Shown here: positions 26,801 through 39,070 of the stretch, one piece after another
How the letters are laid out: the number at the start of each line of letters is the position of its first letter
Position numbering within the stretch: position 1 is the first letter of the stretch
Source: Sindora glabra
Taxonomy: Eukaryota; Streptophyta; Magnoliopsida; Fabales; Fabaceae
DNA length: 64,000 nucleotides
Direction of reading: 5' to 3'
Assembly (NCBI GenBank): GCA_020226215.1
Contig: CM035230.1
Location: 22,673,883 to 22,737,882, forward strand
Made by a program: the position numbers and the translations under genes
The notes under the pieces: model-generated
Told to the model about the DNA's origin: nothing
The model's input: only the letters and a program-made list of their open reading frames with translations
Database searches by the model: none

Positions 26801-27923
26801 CTTCTTCACTGAACTTGGGGCTGGACTAAGTAGCATAGAGCCTATCTTCGAACGACAATTTCACTATTAGATCAGCATATATGTACTTGGTTGAGATTGA
26901 AGCCACTGAATCTTTTTTTTAATGGAAAAGTATATGGAAATTGAAGGTTCCACATAGGATGAAAACATTCCTTTGACTAATAGGACACCAGAAACTTCTC
27001 ACAAACTCCTCTAGAATGCATAGGTCCTTAACTACTGATATATCCTACTTTTGTTATGGTTGGCATGAGGAAATTATGCTTCATGTGATTCATGATTGCC
27101 TTGTAGTTAGATCAGCATGGTGCTAACTAGCTCTTATCTCTTGTGACAGGTGGTTCTTATCAACAAAGCTACTAAAGTGGATGTAAAGAAATCTTTCTAA
27201 ATGTACAGGGCATGACCAATGGCGCACTTTATTTGGGTTAACTTGTTGCATTGCTTGGAACCATAGGAATAATTATATGTTTAGGGAGAATAGTATACTA
27301 AATGGTGATAATTTGGTGACTTCTTTAAGGATATATGAAGACTTATCCTAAGCTAAAACACTTTATGCTGCCACTTAGGCCCTACATAATTTTACTCATG
27401 CAAATTTGACTATTTGGAGAATGTTTCCTGTGGGTTGGCAAAAATTTAATATAGATGGTTCAATTTTGGATCACAGTAATGAATCATCCTATGGTGGAGT
27501 ACTCAAAGATGAGATAGGCTTTTGGAAGTTAGGATTTGAGAGGAAACTTGGTACATGTCTTCCCCTCCAAGCGAAACTGTGGGGAATACTTACTAGTCTT
27601 CAAATCATTGAAGCCAATCAAATGCAAAGATGTATAATAGAGTTTAACTATTTAGAAGCTTTCCAGATCCTTATGGAAGAATGTTCACCACTTCATTCAT
27701 TAGTTGAAATGGCTAGGCTCATCAATGAGATCCTCTTTCGCTTAGGATCAATCAAGCTACATCATGTTCTAAACAAACAAATAAGGTTGCAGATAAAATT
27801 GCTCGTCTAGCCCTTGCAAATCCATATGGCACCATCATTCTTAAGGTTCCACCTCCTGATCTTAACTTATTGTTAAAAGAGGATATACTAGGTCCTTGTA
27901 ACTTGGTATCCTCCCTTGTTTAA
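23881..27923 (+). pseudogene. LINE ORF2 relic (endonuclease, RT, RNase H)
   Basis: It starts at an ATG with MNIFVWNCRGAS, the usual start of the plant LINE apurinic-type endonuclease, followed by HIIALSETR. RT blocks are readable at 25330-26160: ISLCNVIYKAMTKIITSRMK, MAIKVDLEKAYD, GICQGDPFSLYLFVL and a damaged active site FTNDL where FADDL is expected, then KYLGIPLYHKR. The zf-RVT region follows to about 27100. RNase H lies at 27406-27810 (FNIDGS retained; LQAKLWG for LQAELWG and IEFNYLEA for xESDSxEA, so two of the acidic residues are lost by G-to-A). A one-base shift near 27760 leads into the natural C-terminus ending at 27923. Confidence 0.8.
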
Positions 27924-27970
27924 TTTTTATTCTTCTTTAGGCTTCTACCTTGATGTAAATAAAAAAAAAT

Positions 27971-30408
27971 AAGTTGAATTATTTGATTCATATTATAAAT
28001 GAAGTGAGTTTAAATTATTAGAAGTCCAACTCATTCATATCATGAATTCACTTGATATATAAATATATAAAAAAATAGAATATACATGTATAAATAATAA
28101 ACATATATATTATAATATCTAATGTTTTTAAATCACATATTTCACTAATTAATATTTTATATATATATTTATAATAAACATACTACTTCCTTTTTTTTAT
28201 AAATGTTTAAAATATATCACATTTCTTTTAAGAACTTTATAATAAGATATATGATCTGGAGACAAATAAAATTAAGAGTAAGAATGAAAATATTGAAAAG
28301 TTGAAACTTTTGGTTTTTTATAGTCAATTATGATGTTTTTTTAATGTTATATTTTGTGATAAATTGCCATTTATACTACATTAAGTATACTTATAATACA
28401 AGTAATAATAATGTTACAATACTATTTATAATCATTCATCTCCCTCTCTCCTTTTTTTTTAGTTCTTCTATGTTATTAAGTTGTTAAACATTACTCTTAT
28501 AAATCTATTTAACAATGAGCTTATCGATAAAATATCTTATTATTATAATTGAATTCAGTTTAATAAGTTAAATTGAACCTTTCGGGAGCTTAATCCAACT
28601 CAAGCTTAAGCAATGAAATTGGTTCTAATACAACTTGAGTCAAATCATGAGTTAAAAAAATTTATAACAAAATGACTCTAAGGATATGGTAAGTTCATTG
28701 TGGAGCCTAAATGTGAGCATAAGGTTCATCTAGAAGCTTAAAATTTTAGTTATCAATATGTTTCACAACACAATTTAGACAACTTATAATTTATCTATTT
28801 GGTTAATAAGCTCTAAAGCTATCCTCTAAAGATACTTAATGCATAAGCTTATTTTAAAAAAATAAGCTTTGTTTGGTCAAAAATTGCAATTTGATTCTTT
28901 TTTCAAAGAAGTGGGTTATGAATGGTTTATTGGTGAAGTTCTAAAACTTGATCTATAATGAGCAAATAAAAAAGCAATATAGATGAGTAAATAAAACCAT
29001 TAAAAGTAGAATAATTTGCACAAAATGCTTTATAAAAAAGTAACTAAATGAAACTTCTCCTATTACTTACAAAGACCAAAATGAAACAAGTGCTTCAATG
29101 TCAAAAGGTGCAAAATGGTAATGCTGGAAACCTAAATCTCTCACACTCAAGAATAATATGGAAGATTATAAGAAGTTACAAAGAAAAGTAATAAAAGGCA
29201 ATAAAGTGCTGCAATACTAGTAAAGTGCTATAGTTAGGATGTAAAGAGTGTGCAATTTACTTAGGTAGCAAATATGGTAAAATGAGCCTCTTGCTTATAG
29301 AAATAAGTGTATTTATAAACCTAGATTAACTAATTTGTTTCTTGGCATTGAAGGTGATCACCACTTTCTAACATGGTTAGGCATGTTGTTGATTAGTTAT
29401 GTTCATGCTAATAATTTTGGTATTTGTGCATAATCTTCCTAGAATCTTATCACTATTCATAAGGTGTTGAACTAGAAATCAATTTCCCTTGCATGTTTTT
29501 CTAGCATGTCGTTTCGAGAATCTCGCAACCATGACCACAAGAACCCCTTTTAACTTCCCTTGACAGGTTGGAGGAAATAGAATTGAAGCTTCATCTTTTT
29601 CTTAGTTTTTATCTCATCTTTAATTGTAACCATCAAGACATTTGATTAGGCTAAACCATTAATTGCTTAAACTTTATAAAAATGGGCTAACAAGTTCTTA
29701 TTTAATAAATTTAACTTGATATTTTTGAATTTTTTTAAGTTTATCTTTATTTTCTTAATTAAATGACAATCTAAATCTTAATTGTATAAATAAATATTTA
29801 ACCTATACTCATTATTTAAGATAAAAAATAAGAAAGCAAATAAATAAATATATAATTTCAAAAAAATAATTAATTAAATTTTAGATAATTATATTTTTAT
29901 TTTAAATATCTTGATTCCATTTTGACCTCAAAATAAATATGAGTCAATTTCATTCTTACATTTATTCATATTAATATGTGCTTTTATTTCATTTGCAATT
30001 TTCAATTAGTTTAATAGTTAATTTTTTAAAATATTTATATTATAATTACCTAATTTATTTGTTTTTAGATAACTTATTAATTACTTAGGTTAAAAGGAGC
30101 TTAAATGTGATCTATAAACACTAGTGTTGGTTTTAAATTTGTATATTGAATTAGCTTGTTATTTTGGAAATATCATAATGTAAATTATATTTTTCACATA
30201 AAGGTTAATTTATAATTTTACATTCGCGGCCCTAATATTGCGATTATGATTACAAATTTTAACCCATTATATTTACTAAAATTGTTTGTTATCCTTGAAT
30301 TTTTCAGTTCCATGCACTTTTTCTTTAAATAATCAAACTACTTTTATCAAATCTTTGACTACAAATAATTGCGAGAGATGAAAGGAAGACGTTAAGATTA
30401 CCTTCATT
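27971..30408. other. Intergenic DNA with the right LINE duplication
   Basis: The right LINE target duplication is at 27971-27986. The rest is AT-rich with no recognisable coding sequence. Bases 29300-29640 are less AT-rich but give no motif. A 5' LTR of the downstream copia relic would be expected within 29.5-30.4 kb, but I could not match it to any sequence after 33.5 kb. Confidence 0.45.
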
Positions 30409-33400
30409 ATGATGGATATGGATATGGATCTAAAGGTTCAAAAGCCTATTGCCTTGAATAATCAAAGTACTATAGAGTAAAAGACCTATTTTGAAAAAGT
30501 AAGAAAGATCAAATCATTTGGCTCTCATGGTGATGAAAATATCAATTACCAAGACATTAATGCACTCTATTCTTACTTTTGACAATGCCAAAATATTCTC
30601 TAAGTCAATTAGGGAAAGGTATGTAGTCTCTAGTAAAGTTGAAATTGGATAGTTAATAAGGTTTGTGAAGTTGAGTAATAGATCTTAAGGATAGTTAATG
30701 TTTCTATTAAGCTTAGTGAATTTAATTGTCTTGTTATAGAAATCTTTCTAATTAATCATGCCCTTAATTCATTACATTCTTTTAATGCTTTGAAAATCTT
30801 TATAATACTTAAAAAGAAAATGGGATATTAGCACCTTGATTTCTATTTATGCTTAAGAAGAGGAAAGAATGTAATATAAAGTTATAAAAAGTGTGAATTT
30901 GGTCAATCATACATGCTTAAAAAAGTTTTCTTAGAAAAATAGTTTTAAGTTTTAGGGCAAGCGAAATTTTGGAAACAATTTTGACCAGAATCACAATACT
31001 TTAGATCCTAGATCAATTTTACAAAAGTTAAATGTTGATTTTGCAAGACAATGGGTTATATAAAAGACAAATGTTTTACTTACAAAACTTATCTTGGAAA
31101 GAGGAATGTAGAAGGTGAACAAAATAAGATAAAAAACTTTTCTTTTGTTTTCTTTGGATCGAGTTTAATTAATGTTCTTATTAATTCTAGTGGATTGATT
31201 TTAGGGCACCTATCTATTTGACTAATTCTTTGCAATGGTTTAATAGCAAGTGAAACCCAAACAAAGTCAATATTTATATTGGAAATAGAGAATGAGTAGC
31301 AATTGAATTGAAGTTAGAATCCAGATTACACTGTTTTTAGAAAATATTTTTTATGTACTATTTATGAGATGAAATTTAATATCTTTGTCAAAACTTAAGG
31401 ATTCTTATATTTATTTGAGTTTCAATAATTATCCTTTAATTATCAAGTTATTGGCATAATCTTTAGTTTAGATGGTCTTTATAAATTAAATCTTGATTCA
31501 AGTCTTTAAAGGTTAGAAGCCTAATTTGAACCATTTTTTAGCACAGGATTATCTTGCTAAGGTGAAAATTTATGTCCTTATGGCATTAAAATTAGATAAA
31601 AAATAGCTACTAGATTTTATTTTATTAGATACCCAAACAACTCAAAAGGCTATAGATTTTATTGTCTTACTTATAGGATAAAGATTGTTAGGGCATTAAT
31701 AGCTAAGTTTCTAAAGGATTATGTCACATGTTATGGAAGCATTCAAAACAATGAAAATATATCAAAAGAAAAATAATTAATTGTTTTGATTCTTGTTAAG
31801 TAAGAAAGAGTTATACATCAACTTGTTGAGAATGTACTTAATGAGCAACATGATGATGTTTTAATGGATAAACTAATGAAGTTGTGTAACCTATTGATCC
31901 ACATTCTATTCACTGATTTGAGAGAGTAAAAAGATTTACTATCTTAAATGATTATATTGTATATTTAGGAGAAGTGGATTATGACATTAGGTAATTATTT
32001 GATCCAATTTCTTACAATCAAGCTATCTTATGTACTTAGTCTCAAAATTGGTTGAATGTTATGAATGATGAAATCCAGTCCATGTATGATAATAAAGTGT
32101 GGGTGCTTATGGAAGTTCATTAGACCCATCATTTGCAAGTTGGTATCAATACTAAGAAAATTCTAATGGTAATGTTAAACAATTCAAGGTAAGGTTAGTA
32201 GTTACAAGGTTTATACAAAAGGAAGAGATTGATTATAAAGAGACTTTTTCTCAATTTTCTTCCAAGGATTTGTTTAGGATCATTATGGCCTTAGTGGCTC
32301 ATTATGACCTGGAGCTCCATTAGATAGATGTGAAAATAACATTTTTAAATAAGAATCTATACGAAGAAGTTTTTATGTAACAACTTAAGGGTTTTATGGA
32401 AAGTAGAAAAGTAAATCTAATAGGTAGGCTAAAAAAGTCTCTCTATGGTTTGAAATGAGTATCAAGATAATAGTACCTTAAATTTAATGAAACAAACACG
32501 TCTATAAGCTTTGTTAAAAATAAATTAGACCAATGTATATATTTAAAGGTATGCGAGAGCAAATTTATATTTTTTTTCTCGGTGTTGATGACATCTTACT
32601 TGCAGGTGTTGATATTAATTTGCTTTATGAGATTAAATCACTTCTATTTTCAACTTTTGATATGAAAGATCTTGGTAAAGCTTCGTTTGTTCTAAGAATA
32701 GAGTTTCACTAGGATAAATCAAAAAACATGTTTGGACTCTCATAAAAGTCCAATATTAATTATATCTTGGAAAGGTTTGATATGATTGAATGTAACTCCT
32801 AAGATATGCTTCTTTCTTATGGTGATAAATTTAGTAAAAACCAATGTCCTAGAAATGAGATTAAGAAATTGTTAATGAAAGATACAACTTATGCTAGCAC
32901 AATTGGGAGCTTAATGTATGCTCAAGTTGTATAAGGTTTGACTTGTCCTTTGTTGTAAGTGTTCTTTCTAGATTTCTCTCAAATCCTAATAATGTTCATT
33001 GGACATAACTATTAAAAAGATGATGAGATGTTTATAAAAGACCAAGGATTACATGCTTGTTTACAAAAAGATTAATGACCTTGAGCTAATTGGTTATTTA
33101 GATTCATATTATGTTGGTAGCCTAGATGATAAAAAGTTTATATCAAGTTATATTTTCATATTAGCTAATGGAGCAATTTTATGGAAAGGTGTCAAGCAGA
33201 CACTTACTGCATCCTTTATCATGCAAGTTGAGTTCATTACTTATTATAGGGCAACTACCTATGCTACATGGATAAGAAATTTTATTTATACGCTTAAGGT
33301 AGTTGATTCCATCTTTAGGCTTTTGAAGGTTTATTATGATAATTATATGGAAATAATGCTTTCTAAAAGTAATAAAACCTTAATGGCTCTACGAATATAA

Positions 33401-33535
33401 AAAATACGTATCTTATAGTCAAAGACAAGGTTAAAAATAGTGATATGCTTGTGAAGCATCTTAATATTGATGTAATGATAGTAGACTTACTAATAAAAGC
33501 TCTTTAACCTATAGTTTTTTAAAAAACATGTGAAA
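30409..33535 (+). pseudogene. Ty1/copia gag-pol relic with integrase core deleted
   Basis: The plus strand starts with the copia gag N-terminus (MDMDLKVQKPIAL, then STIE and YFEKVRKIK). A protease relic lies at 31188-31340 (WIDFRAPIYLTNSLQWF, where a DSGA core is expected), then NLISLSKL. The text jumps near 31500-31560 straight to the integrase C-terminus (FIRYPNNSKGYRFYC), so the pre-integrase zinc finger and DDE core are missing. RT follows at about 32030-32780 (worn; GVDDILLAG where YVDD is expected, then STFDMKDLGKASFVL). RNase H is at 33053-33400 (LIGYLDSYYVGSLDDKK, ASFIMQVEFI where 'S-T-xAEY' is expected). Stops and shifts are abundant. No LTR pair was recognised. Confidence 0.8.
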
Positions 33536-33659
33536 ATGTGGGTGTTGTTGATGCTTTTAATGTACTTGGTTAGTGAGAATATTTTTGTTCTGAACCATTA
33601 ATCATATATTTGCTATTGCAATATGGTTAAATTTATATTAGTCTAATACATTTCAATTT

Positions 33660-34141
33660 AGGGAAATTATAAATAACCCTCCTGAAGTATGACTTTGTAT
33701 AAAATAACCCTTTAAACTTTCAAACCTTTCAATAACCCCTTTAAACTTTTCCAAAATATGAAAAAGTTATATTTAGAGTTAAAATAGATGGAGAAATTTA
33801 GTGGCTATTTTATAATCACTTAGCAATGGTTATCAATTGCCTTAACATACAATCACTTAGCAGTAGGTTATAATTGCTAATAAGTAAAAATTTTTCAAAA
33901 ATTTATTAAATATAACTATAGTTTTTAACCATTGGTAAGTGTGAAAATTTTATAGTGGTAGTTTTGAACTGCCACTAAGTGAATACAAAATCGCTACTAA
34001 TTTTTTCCATTTATTTTAACTCCAAATCTAACCTTTTCATGTTTTTGGAAAAGTTCAAGAGGGTTATTTAAAATATTTGAAACTTCAAGAATCAAGTTGA
34101 TAGAAGGCCATACTTTAAAAGGGTTATGTGTAATTTACTCT
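33660..34141. mobile_element. MITE with long (~190 bp) terminal inverted repeats
   Basis: The left end AGGGAAATTATAAATAACCCT and the reverse complement of the right end AGAGTAAATTACACATAACCC start inverted repeats that can be followed inward for about 190 bp. Shared blocks include AACTTTTCCAAAA, GTTARATTTRGAGTTAAAAT and a TTAGTGGCWRTT block. The whole 482-bp element could fold into a hairpin. Flanks (TTTCAATTT and TTTAATTTT) give only a weak 9-bp similarity, so MULE-type origin is a guess. It sits 125 bp downstream of the copia pol relic. Confidence 0.7.
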
Positions 34142-34246
34142 TTTAATTTTTTTATGTGCACATGATGATATTTTTATGTCATTTTGACATTCTTCTTTTA
34201 ATTATAAAATGTTATTATGTCGAGATATTCTTATTTCTCTTTTATG

Positions 34247-36720
34247 CACTAGTACATAATTGATAATTTACATTAGTTGATAGATATTGGTTTATAACGA
34301 AACTGACATTTATTTTGATGTTATGACATTTTTAAAATATTATAAAAGCTTAATATAATAGATAAGAATATAATTGACATCAAAATATTGCTTGAAAACT
34401 TATAATGTTAGTTTTGTGCACAATTGTTGTCTAAAATGAATTTCAAAAGCCTCCTTAGAAATTACAAAATCGTAGGACATTGGTTTTAGTCAATAGCCAT
34501 TGTCTAAAAGATATTTCAAAAGTCTCATTGGAAACCATAAAAGCTTAGGTCATTAGTCCTACTTAATAGTCATTATCTAAAAGCTATTTAAGAAGGTGTG
34601 TTGAAAATCATAAAATCATACAATGTTAATTTTTTTAATAATCAACAACTATTTTCTCTATAAATTTTTTGCTTTAACTTTGTCTATCCATATGAATTCT
34701 TCTGATATCTTTTCAATATACTCTCGAGTATATTGAATTTGATGCATAATGATATTGCTATTCTCTCTTTCCACTTTCATTAAGAGAGTATACAATGAAA
34801 GAATTTTGACATTTATTTCTCTCTCATTATATATTCTCTCATTTCCCATAAACTAAAATTGGAATGGAAGAGCCGATAAATGAAAGAATTGCTGAACTCT
34901 CATTTCTCTTTTATCGAATGAGTGTACAATGGGAGAATCTTAACTTTAGATTCTCTCCCATTATATACTCTTTCATTTCCTAATGGATTATGCAAATTGA
35001 AGAAATTTAAGCAACAATGCTAGGGTTTGCATTAAGGAAGAAGATTTTGATACATAATGTTTTTTCTATTATTTTCATGTATTATATATAGACATGTAGT
35101 TTTTATTTATTGATGATTTAGTATAGTTATTTTATATAAATTTGCAGAAAGATTATTTTTCTTTACTCATTTATTTGTAATTTCATTATGAGCAGAGTAA
35201 TGACAATTTTTTTTAATTTGCAAAATAATTTCTCTTTGCTCATTTGTATGTTGTTTTTATTTAAAATTCTATAATAGGCATTTGAATTATATAGATTGAA
35301 AAAGAAAAAAATATATTAAAAAATATAGTATTCTACATAAAATTACTTCAAAAATAATTTTCATCTTATATCTGATTGTTTACATAACAAAAATTGTAAT
35401 AATGCTCAGGAAATGGCAAGCATAAAACCTTCATTTTTAGGTCTAACCAATGTCTAATATGATGACATTTTCTTGAAATATATAAGGATTTCTAAATGAA
35501 TTTGATTTATAAAGAAGTTTAAATGAATAAAATTGAACATATCTTAATGAATGAACTTATGAAGAAGTTTAAATTAAAAAAGCTGAAGAAATCTAAATAA
35601 TAAATTTATGAGGAAGTTTGAATGAATAAAATGAAGAAGTTTAAATGAATGGAAGTAAAGATAACTTTAAAAATGGTGTTACAATATTGGTTTTTAACAG
35701 TGACTTTTGTGTTAGTTTGTTTCAACCATTATGATTATCCAACAATAGGAAATTACAATGTCATTTTTTTTTTGCAGTGGCCATTGTATAAGTCCATTTC
35801 AATCATAATGACTGTTCATCAATAGTTCACATATTGTTTTATTAGTTAACCAACATCTTAGGTCATTGTAAGCTAAACTTATGATGTTGATTTTTAATTA
35901 ATAAACAATGTCTAATTGTTTTCTTCTAACCTATAAATAAGGCTTTTTGACAACAAATCCATCATCTTTCAAGATATATCTCCCTCCATAAAAATAAGGG
36001 CTTCTAGGTTAGGGGTGTAGATATTGGTATTCAACTTACCATGGCTATTTGAATGGTTTAAGAAACTTTTAAAGTCTCATATAAGGACTTGCATCCATGC
36101 CTTGGAAAAAATTTTAAAGGGATTCCTACATTTTCTCAATAGTCAAAGTAATGTTAATACTTTGGTTTACATTTTTCATTTCAAAAACCTTCTTTATTAA
36201 TGGATTCCAAAATCTAGTTCATTTGAGAGTTTCTGGAATTGATTTAGGTTTTGTCCAGGAACTTGTATCCACACTTCAATTGTAAATACATGAATTGTAC
36301 AAAGCATTTTTAAGGGCTTCGGATAAGAATACTTTCAAATTCTTTATAAAATTTTTATATTCATTTCTAAAGTACGAACATAAATCCTTTAATTGAAGGA
36401 ACTTTGGGAGATTCCAATTACTTCTTAATATTGAATACTAAATTCTATACCCTTTATCTCAATCTAAAAAGCCATTTCTTATTGTCATATGCATCGCATC
36501 AAATCATATTTATATTTTATAACTAAATAGATAAGCATGAGCATATTTGTGGTTTAATGCAATTGTCATGATCATAAGATTCAAAATATTTCTTTGATGT
36601 TATGTGTTATCCTTTAATTGACTTTGAGGTGTTTGATTTATTTGTTTGCTATAACCCTTTCACGATTCTTGTATTTTAATGAAAATTGAATTTTTTTTTA
36701 CTCAATGTGCCATGTCAAAC

Positions 36721-36813
<93 letters not shown>

Positions 36814-37373
36814 AAGAAGTATGCCTATTCTCACAGTAAAACATAGGAATCCTAATAGGTTTATAGTAAATAAAGCAATCAAGCACCTTATGGTTAATAG
36901 ATATAAAATTGATTCAATTAAACACTTTAGAAGCCATCAAACAATATGAAGGAATTATGAGAAAATGATAATTACTTTTGCTTTTAATTTTTATTGAAAT
37001 ATCATGTATGTTTATTATAAATATAAGGTATATCATTCATTATAAATAATATTTTTTTGTATATATTCTTGTAATAATATGAAAATATATAAAATAGAAG
37101 AATATATGTTTGTAATATATTGTCTCCTTTCTCATTTTTTTTTCATTTATATTCAATTTGTTGTTATTCTATTTAATTTTATAATAAGAAGAAAAGAAAT
37201 TTTAATTTTTTAAAAAAATAAATTCATTTAATATGACATTAGTTTTTTTGTTATAGCTAACATCAAACATTACTTCATTGGATGATATTGTTAAATTACA
37301 GATGATGGTGGTTTTTCAAAACCAACATATAATATAAATTTTAGACGTTAGTTATTATACAATACTTGAAGTG
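34247..37373. mobile_element. Probable worn CACTA-like element
   Basis: The left end is CACTAGTACATAAT. The reverse complement of the right end is CACTTCAAGTATTGTATAAT, which matches if two short insertions are allowed. Flanking triplets (ATG, GAA) do not match. Arrays of diverged ~80-100-bp sub-terminal repeats lie inside both ends (34390-34640: repeats of 'CATTGGTTTTAGTCAATAGC'; 35690-35920 and 37250-37345: 'GTTGGTTTTT' types), like those in the 14.3-kb CACTA element. I found no transposase relic. The sub-terminal repeats are clear; the exact borders are not. Confidence 0.4.
36725..36812. repeat. (AT)n(AG)n compound microsatellite
   Basis: About 26 AT units pass directly into about 18 AG units with no interruption. 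It lies inside the probable CACTA-like element. Confidence 0.95.
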
Positions 37374-37883
37374 GAATCTTAAGCCATAGGCTCAAATTGA
37401 AAATGAAGAGGATAAAGCATAGTGTGAGTTGAAAATAAAAAAGAGTGAAACACAATGCCATTTACAAATTTTATCCTAAAGTTATTCCAACTTGAAAATG
37501 ATTCTTTGTATAACAAGTAATGCTTTCATTCCAACTTTAAGATGATAATCTTTAATCATGTTTTTGGTCACTAATTATTTTATAGGATTGAGAGCTCAAT
37601 TAGCCTCTAATTAAATATATGAGGCTTAACACTCTCTTGGAAAGCATAAAACATAAATGTGATGATTTTTTTTTGTGTTTGTTCTTTTAATTTAGTTTTG
37701 ATTTCCTAATCAATCCTATTTTATTGCCTATCATTTTGATGCAACTTTTATGAGTTTATATAAGTATGAAATTTAATCTTATTCATCTTCTTTGGCACTA
37801 TTTCATATTATCTAATATTTATTCATACAAAAATACATAATACATCAATTTTTCATCAATGCTTATTGCATTTATATGTATTG
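37374..37883. other. Intergenic DNA
   Basis: AT-rich, with nothing recognised. Confidence 0.5.
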
Positions 37884-39070
37884 TATTCAAAAGTCTTTGT
37901 TAAGGAGTGCAACCCTCATATATTGAGTAATAAGTATCAAGAAAGATTTAGTAAAGCACCTATTTTTTATTATGAGCGGCTCAGATTGACCCACAGGCGA
38001 CATCCCCATTAGATCATTAGTAGGTTTGTTTGTTGCCAAGGCTATAGCACTAAGAGTGTCCAATATTAGGTTTATCCACAATAGCTGCACCATAGTTAAT
38101 TGCGCTTTACCTAATGAAACTGCCACTACAAAGTTAACGACAAGAGCAGTGAAGCTAGCCGGGAACTAAAATTGAGGGTATGTTTGGTTTAGGGAAAAAT
38201 ATAATTTTTAGAAAATATTTTCTTAAGAAAACATATTTCAGGAAAATAAATTAATTTTCTATTGTTTGGTGCATAAAAAAAATATTTTCTAGCATTTGGT
38301 ACATAAAGAAAAATTAATTCCATTTAAAGTAAATCAAAATTATTTACTTCAAAATTATTATAATTTTACATACCTTTTAAAAAAGAAATTTTTTAATAAA
38401 ATTTTTATTATTCTTGGCATCCAATAGTCCAATAATGATTAGTTTTTGATAATAAAATATATATTAAAGGCATTATAAAATCTTATATATTGATTCACAT
38501 AGTTAGTATAATTAATTGTTACGAAATATTATATAATAGAGTATCTATCATGAATAAAAAAGGAGAATATTTTAGTAATTATTGCGTAAAAATGTGCAAC
38601 TAGACTTTAATAAATAAAAATAGATTTTATAAAAATAAAAATAGAGCATCCATCATGAAATATTTAATAAATAAAAATAAATTTTATTTATGATTGCGAT
38701 TGTGTAATAAAGTGAGAAGGTAAAAAGGTTGGGCTCGAGTATGAATGTACTGAGTAACAAAGAAAATGAATTTTATTTTTTAAAATGGGAAGTTGTTTTC
38801 TTTAAAAATAATACAACTTTCTAGTTGACTAAAATTTACTTTCTTATTGACCAAAATTTTTAAATGTTTAAATAATAAAAAGTTAGAAAATAAATTTCAA
38901 AAATTTATTTTCTCCCTAGCCAAGTGGACCCTGAATTGTCATCCATTATGACAATATCTGAGCTCTTTTTTGCCACTTCAATGCCTTGTATCCCCATAGA
39001 AGGTCCAATATCCGCCTCTTTCAAAGCAGGCGCATCATTTGTGCCACCGCCACTTCATGCTTGTGTTTCA
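37884..39070 (-). pseudogene. Autoinhibited Ca2+-ATPase (ACA type, P2B) fragment, split by a MITE
   Basis: Minus-strand reading starts at about 39055 with GGGTNDAPALKEADIG, the conserved hinge motif of P-type ATPases (normally TGDGxNDxPALKxADIG; here the Asp of TGDG reads Gly), then SMGIQGIEVAKKSSDIVI and MDDN. A MITE interrupts at 38933-38175. The text resumes with FTALVVNFVVAVSLGKAQLT, then LLWINLILDTLSAIALAT (transmembrane segment 6 region) and PVGQSEPLI, ending in a stop at 37887. About 25 residues expected between DDNF and the ALVVNF segment are missing. The wording best fits the intron-poor ACA12/13-like group, but I infer this from memory. Only about 130 of roughly 1,000 residues remain, so it is a dead duplicate fragment. 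Confidence 0.85.
38175..38933. mobile_element. MITE inserted in the ATPase fragment (0.76 kb)
   Basis: The left end AGGGTATGTTTGGTTTAGGG and the reverse complement of the right end AGGGTCCACTTGGCTAGGG are inverted repeats. They continue inward as GGAAAAATATAATTTTTAGAAAA against GAGAAAATAAATTTTTGAAAT types. AATTG flanks both sides (38170-38174, 38934-38938), a likely 5-bp target duplication. The ATPase codons stop and resume exactly at these edges, which is independent support for the borders. The superfamily is uncertain; the GTTTGGTT ends resemble hAT MITEs, but the duplication is too short for hAT. Confidence 0.75.

Larger units (their letters stand above)
22075..27970 (+). mobile_element. 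Full-length, decayed LINE (L1-type) retrotransposon
   Basis: The element is 5.9 kb on the plus strand with ORF1 (DUF4283 and zinc-knuckle relic), ORF2 (endonuclease, RT, zf-RVT region and a C-terminal RNase H), an A-rich tail (27958-27970) and a diverged 16-bp target duplication. All the pieces are in the right order and at normal spacing, so this was a complete insertion that then decayed by point mutation. In-frame stops are numerous, and many are single transitions from the expected Trp, Arg or Gln codon. Confidence 0.85.

Noticed and set aside
35757..35786. Possible CACTA right end (T-run followed by GCAGTG)
   Set aside because: The terminus reads CACTGC, not CACTA, and lies in the middle of a repeat array that continues beyond it; no target duplication.
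37887..38126. A functional Ca2+-ATPase gene
   Set aside because: Only two short segments remain, the TGDG Asp is changed, codons are missing and a MITE splits it.
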